DNA of 36,174 bases, taken from an uncultured Alphaproteobacteria bacterium (GTDB lineage: Bacteria; Pseudomonadota; Alphaproteobacteria; Micropepsales; Micropepsaceae). Under the pieces are notes generated by a model that was not told where the DNA came from, ran no database searches, and worked only from the letters and a program-made list of their open reading frames with translations. The position numbers and the translations under genes were made by a program. Positions 34,502 to 36,174 of the stretch are shown here, one piece after another (position 1 is the stretch's first letter; each line of letters begins with the position of its first letter). Where the stretch lies: the NCBI GenBank assembly GCA_903928515.1, contig CAIYRG010000367.1, positions 1-36,174 of the forward strand. The letters are read 5' to 3'.

Positions 34502-34848
34502 CCATCCTCGCCCGAATCCGCAACGCATGGTCCGCATTTTGGGCCGACGCAGAAACCATCGAACATCGTTTCACAACCGGCGCAGAAGCTGACCTTCTGC
34601 AAATCCATGCGCGGGTGACGTTTGCCTTGCGTTATCTGAAGGATCTACCAATGGCACTTTCTGACGACATCGCGGCGATTGGCGCTGCGATCACGAACGC
34701 GCTCAATGCCAAACAGGCCGAAGTCGCGCCACTGCAACAGCAAGTCACTGACCTGACTGCGCAGAACGCGGCTTTGACTGACCAGATCAACCAGGCGTCG
34801 GCGCAGTTGCAGGCTCTGACTGCCAACCTCACACAGCCGACAGCGTAA
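34498..34848 (+). CDS. Coiled-coil protein of the lysis cassette; alternative start at 34651
   Basis: ATGA overlap upstream; MALSDDIAAIGAAITNALNAKQAEVAPLQQQVTDLTAQNAALTDQINQ. Confidence 0.55.
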   Translation: MTILARIRNAWSAFWADAETIEHRFTTGAEADLLQIHARVTFALRYLKDLPMALSDDIAAIGAAITNALNAKQAEVAPLQQQVTDLTAQNAALTDQINQASAQLQALTANLTQPTA

Positions 34849-34859
34849 GGGGATCGGGG

Positions 34860-35390
34860 ATGCCGTTCGTTCTCTCACTGGCGGCATCCCTCCTCGGCTG
34901 GGGGCGCACGGTCTTCGCATGGCTCGCAAAGCTGCCGTGGTACGTTCTGGCGCTCGCTGCGTGCGTTGGCGTGATCCTGTGGCAACATGGTGCGGAAACG
35001 CGCAAGGATGCCCGCATAGCCTCCCTGAGCGCTACACTGGACCAAGTGAAGGTTGCTCAGGCTCAGGCTCAGGTTGCAGCTCAGGTGGCGCATGATGCAC
35101 AGGAAGCGGCTTATCGGGCCAAAGCGCAGACAGGACAACAGGACCATGACCAAAAGCTTGCTGCGGCTCAGTCCGCTGTTGATGATCTGCGCGACAGGTT
35201 GCGCGCCCAAACCATTGCTAGTCGCGCCCTTGCAGCCTCTCCCGGCGCCCAAGGTGGCAATCCCGACATTCCTGCAACAGTGCCCGCCGATAGCCAGCTT
35301 TCTCTCTCAGAAGCTGACGTGCGGGCCTGTGCCAGTGCAACAGCCTATGCCGTAGGCGCGCATGATTGGGCGTTGGAGTTGGGGAAGTGA
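34860..35390 (+). CDS. Rz-like inner-membrane spanin
   Basis: N-terminal TM (LPWYVLALAACVGVILWQHG) followed by long coiled coil; lysis cassette position. Confidence 0.75.
   Translation: MPFVLSLAASLLGWGRTVFAWLAKLPWYVLALAACVGVILWQHGAETRKDARIASLSATLDQVKVAQAQAQVAAQVAHDAQEAAYRAKAQTGQQDHDQKLAAAQSAVDDLRDRLRAQTIASRALAASPGAQGGNPDIPATVPADSQLSLSEADVRACASATAYAVGAHDWALELGK
35146..35355 (+). CDS. Rz1-like outer-membrane lipoprotein spanin, embedded in Rz in another frame
   Basis: MTKSLLRLSPLLMICATGCAPKPLLVAPLQPLPAPKVAIP: signal, lipobox ATGC and Pro-rich mature part. Confidence 0.8.
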   Translation: MTKSLLRLSPLLMICATGCAPKPLLVAPLQPLPAPKVAIPTFLQQCPPIASFLSQKLTCGPVPVQQPMP

Positions 35391-35391
35391 T

Positions 35392-35485
35392 GCTGCGGCG
35401 GCTCTAGGTCGCCATGCATGGAATCGAACCATGTGTGCCCGGTCTCCGGTCGCGTATCCATCCGCCCCATGACTACCGCCGCAGC
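35392..35485 (-). ncRNA. tRNA-like structured element
   Basis: Minus strand: T-arm CATGG-TTCGATT-CCATG directly abutting a 10-bp stem GGTAGTCATG/CATGGCGACC (one mismatch, one GU) and an outer perfect stem GCTGCGGCGG/CCGCCGCAGC. Confidence 0.55.
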
Positions 35486-35516
35486 CCATCCCGTATACCC
35501 GATCGCGCGGTGGGGA

Positions 35517-35702
35517 TCAATGGGCCGGGCGCGCAGTGCATGTCCAAGACGTGCTGTGATAAACTTCGACATCAAATGCTTTGCCGCAATGGTCGCATTC
35601 ATGTTCGGTCAAATCTTCGTCGTAGAAGAATCCGCCGTCATGCGTTTGCTTGCGTTGGCAATAGGGGCATTCCGGCGCGTCAGTATTGAATGTGTATGCC
35701 AT
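35517..35702 (-). CDS. Small zinc-ribbon protein (CPYCQRK...CDHCGKAF)
   Basis: Two CxxC knuckles; MAYTFNTDAPECPYCQRKQTHDGGFFYDEDLTEHECDHCGKAFDVEVY. Confidence 0.75.
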   Translation of the reverse strand: MAYTFNTDAPECPYCQRKQTHDGGFFYDEDLTEHECDHCGKAFDVEVYHSTSWTCTARPAH

Positions 35703-35756
35703 CACCCCTCCCCCTTCGTCAAATGGTCGCCGTGCTCGATAGCGGCAGCCAAGCTA

Positions 35757-35774
35757 CATAGCCTGCACGCTATG
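35757..35774 (+). repeat. Perfect inverted repeat CATAGC-CTGCAC-GCTATG
   Basis: 6-bp arms, 6-nt spacer, upstream of the zinc-ribbon gene. Confidence 0.55.
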
Positions 35775-35795
35775 GGTGATTTGCAATCGCAGTCT

Positions 35796-36174
35796 TCACG
35801 CCCTTCCGCTCGCAACCAAGCCACCACCCGGGGTGGATTCCTTGCCAGCCGTTTCATACACGGCGAAGGCACCGAGGTTCACCGGGCCAATCGTGCCCTG
35901 ATAGCGCAGGCCAGCCGCGACCTGGTTCAACCAGCGAGTCCCGTCGACGCCGGTGGAGAGGTTGTTACAGCCGCCGGAGGCCACCAGGCAGGGCTGAGCC
36001 TGCAAAGCCGTGCTACCCGTCGAGTTGGAGTAGGAGTTGCCCATGGACGGGGCATACTGCACACCGAAGTCGAAGCCGAAGAACTGCGGCGACAGGTAGA
36101 CGATCTTGCTGTTGGAGTATTCCGCGCCGGCCTGCGACAACCACGCGAACGGGATGGCAACACCAGCTTGAACC
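35796..36174 (-). pseudogene. Partial bacterial outer-membrane porin; open through the right window edge and ending early after LGAFAVYETAGKESTPGGGLVASGRA
   Basis: SKIVYLSPQFFGFDFGVQYAPSMGNSYSNSTG...GTRWLNQVAAGLRYQGTIGPVNLGAFAVYETAGKE, porin-like beta-barrel strands; stop at 35796 seems premature. Confidence 0.65.

Noticed and set aside
35041-35090. GCTCAG short tandem repeat in Rz
   Set aside because: Encodes the AQAQAQVAAQVA coiled-coil segment; ordinary low-complexity coding sequence.
35392-35485. Simple rho-independent terminator for the lysis operon
   Set aside because: Long interior with a canonical T-arm and no T-run after the stem; a terminator role cannot be excluded but does not explain the structure.

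Overview
The window is most of a P22-like podovirus (phage or prophage) genome, with an alphaproteobacterial gene flavour. A leftward early operon (about 1-4337, minus strand) carries small phage proteins, a YqaJ-type exonuclease and an uncharacterised partner. A divergent control region (about 4338-4467) follows, with a Cro/YdaS-like HTH gene. A rightward replication module (4.6-9.3 kb) holds a GapR/DUF2312-like protein, a DNA methyltransferase with a frame-breaking G9 tract, a stand-alone DnaA domain IV protein, a VRR-NUC nuclease and a RepA-like AAA ATPase. Next come packaging and head genes (terminase, P22-type portal, scaffold, P22-type coat), tail plugs (gp4-like, gp10-like), a collar fibre, ejection proteins, two beta-helix tailspikes and a lysis cassette (GH19-like endolysin, holin candidates, Rz with embedded Rz1). 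Four enzyme-like genes sit inside the virion module: a glycosyltransferase-like, a sulfotransferase-like, a GNAT-like and a PurD-like ATP-grasp protein. Just after Rz there is a compact tRNA-like structure on the minus strand, next to a small zinc-ribbon gene. The last ~370 bp encode part of a bacterial porin, so a phage/host boundary (or an assembly join) lies near 35.8 kb. No integrase or CI-type repressor is visible. All assignments come from reading the sequence and motif memory; no searches were run.
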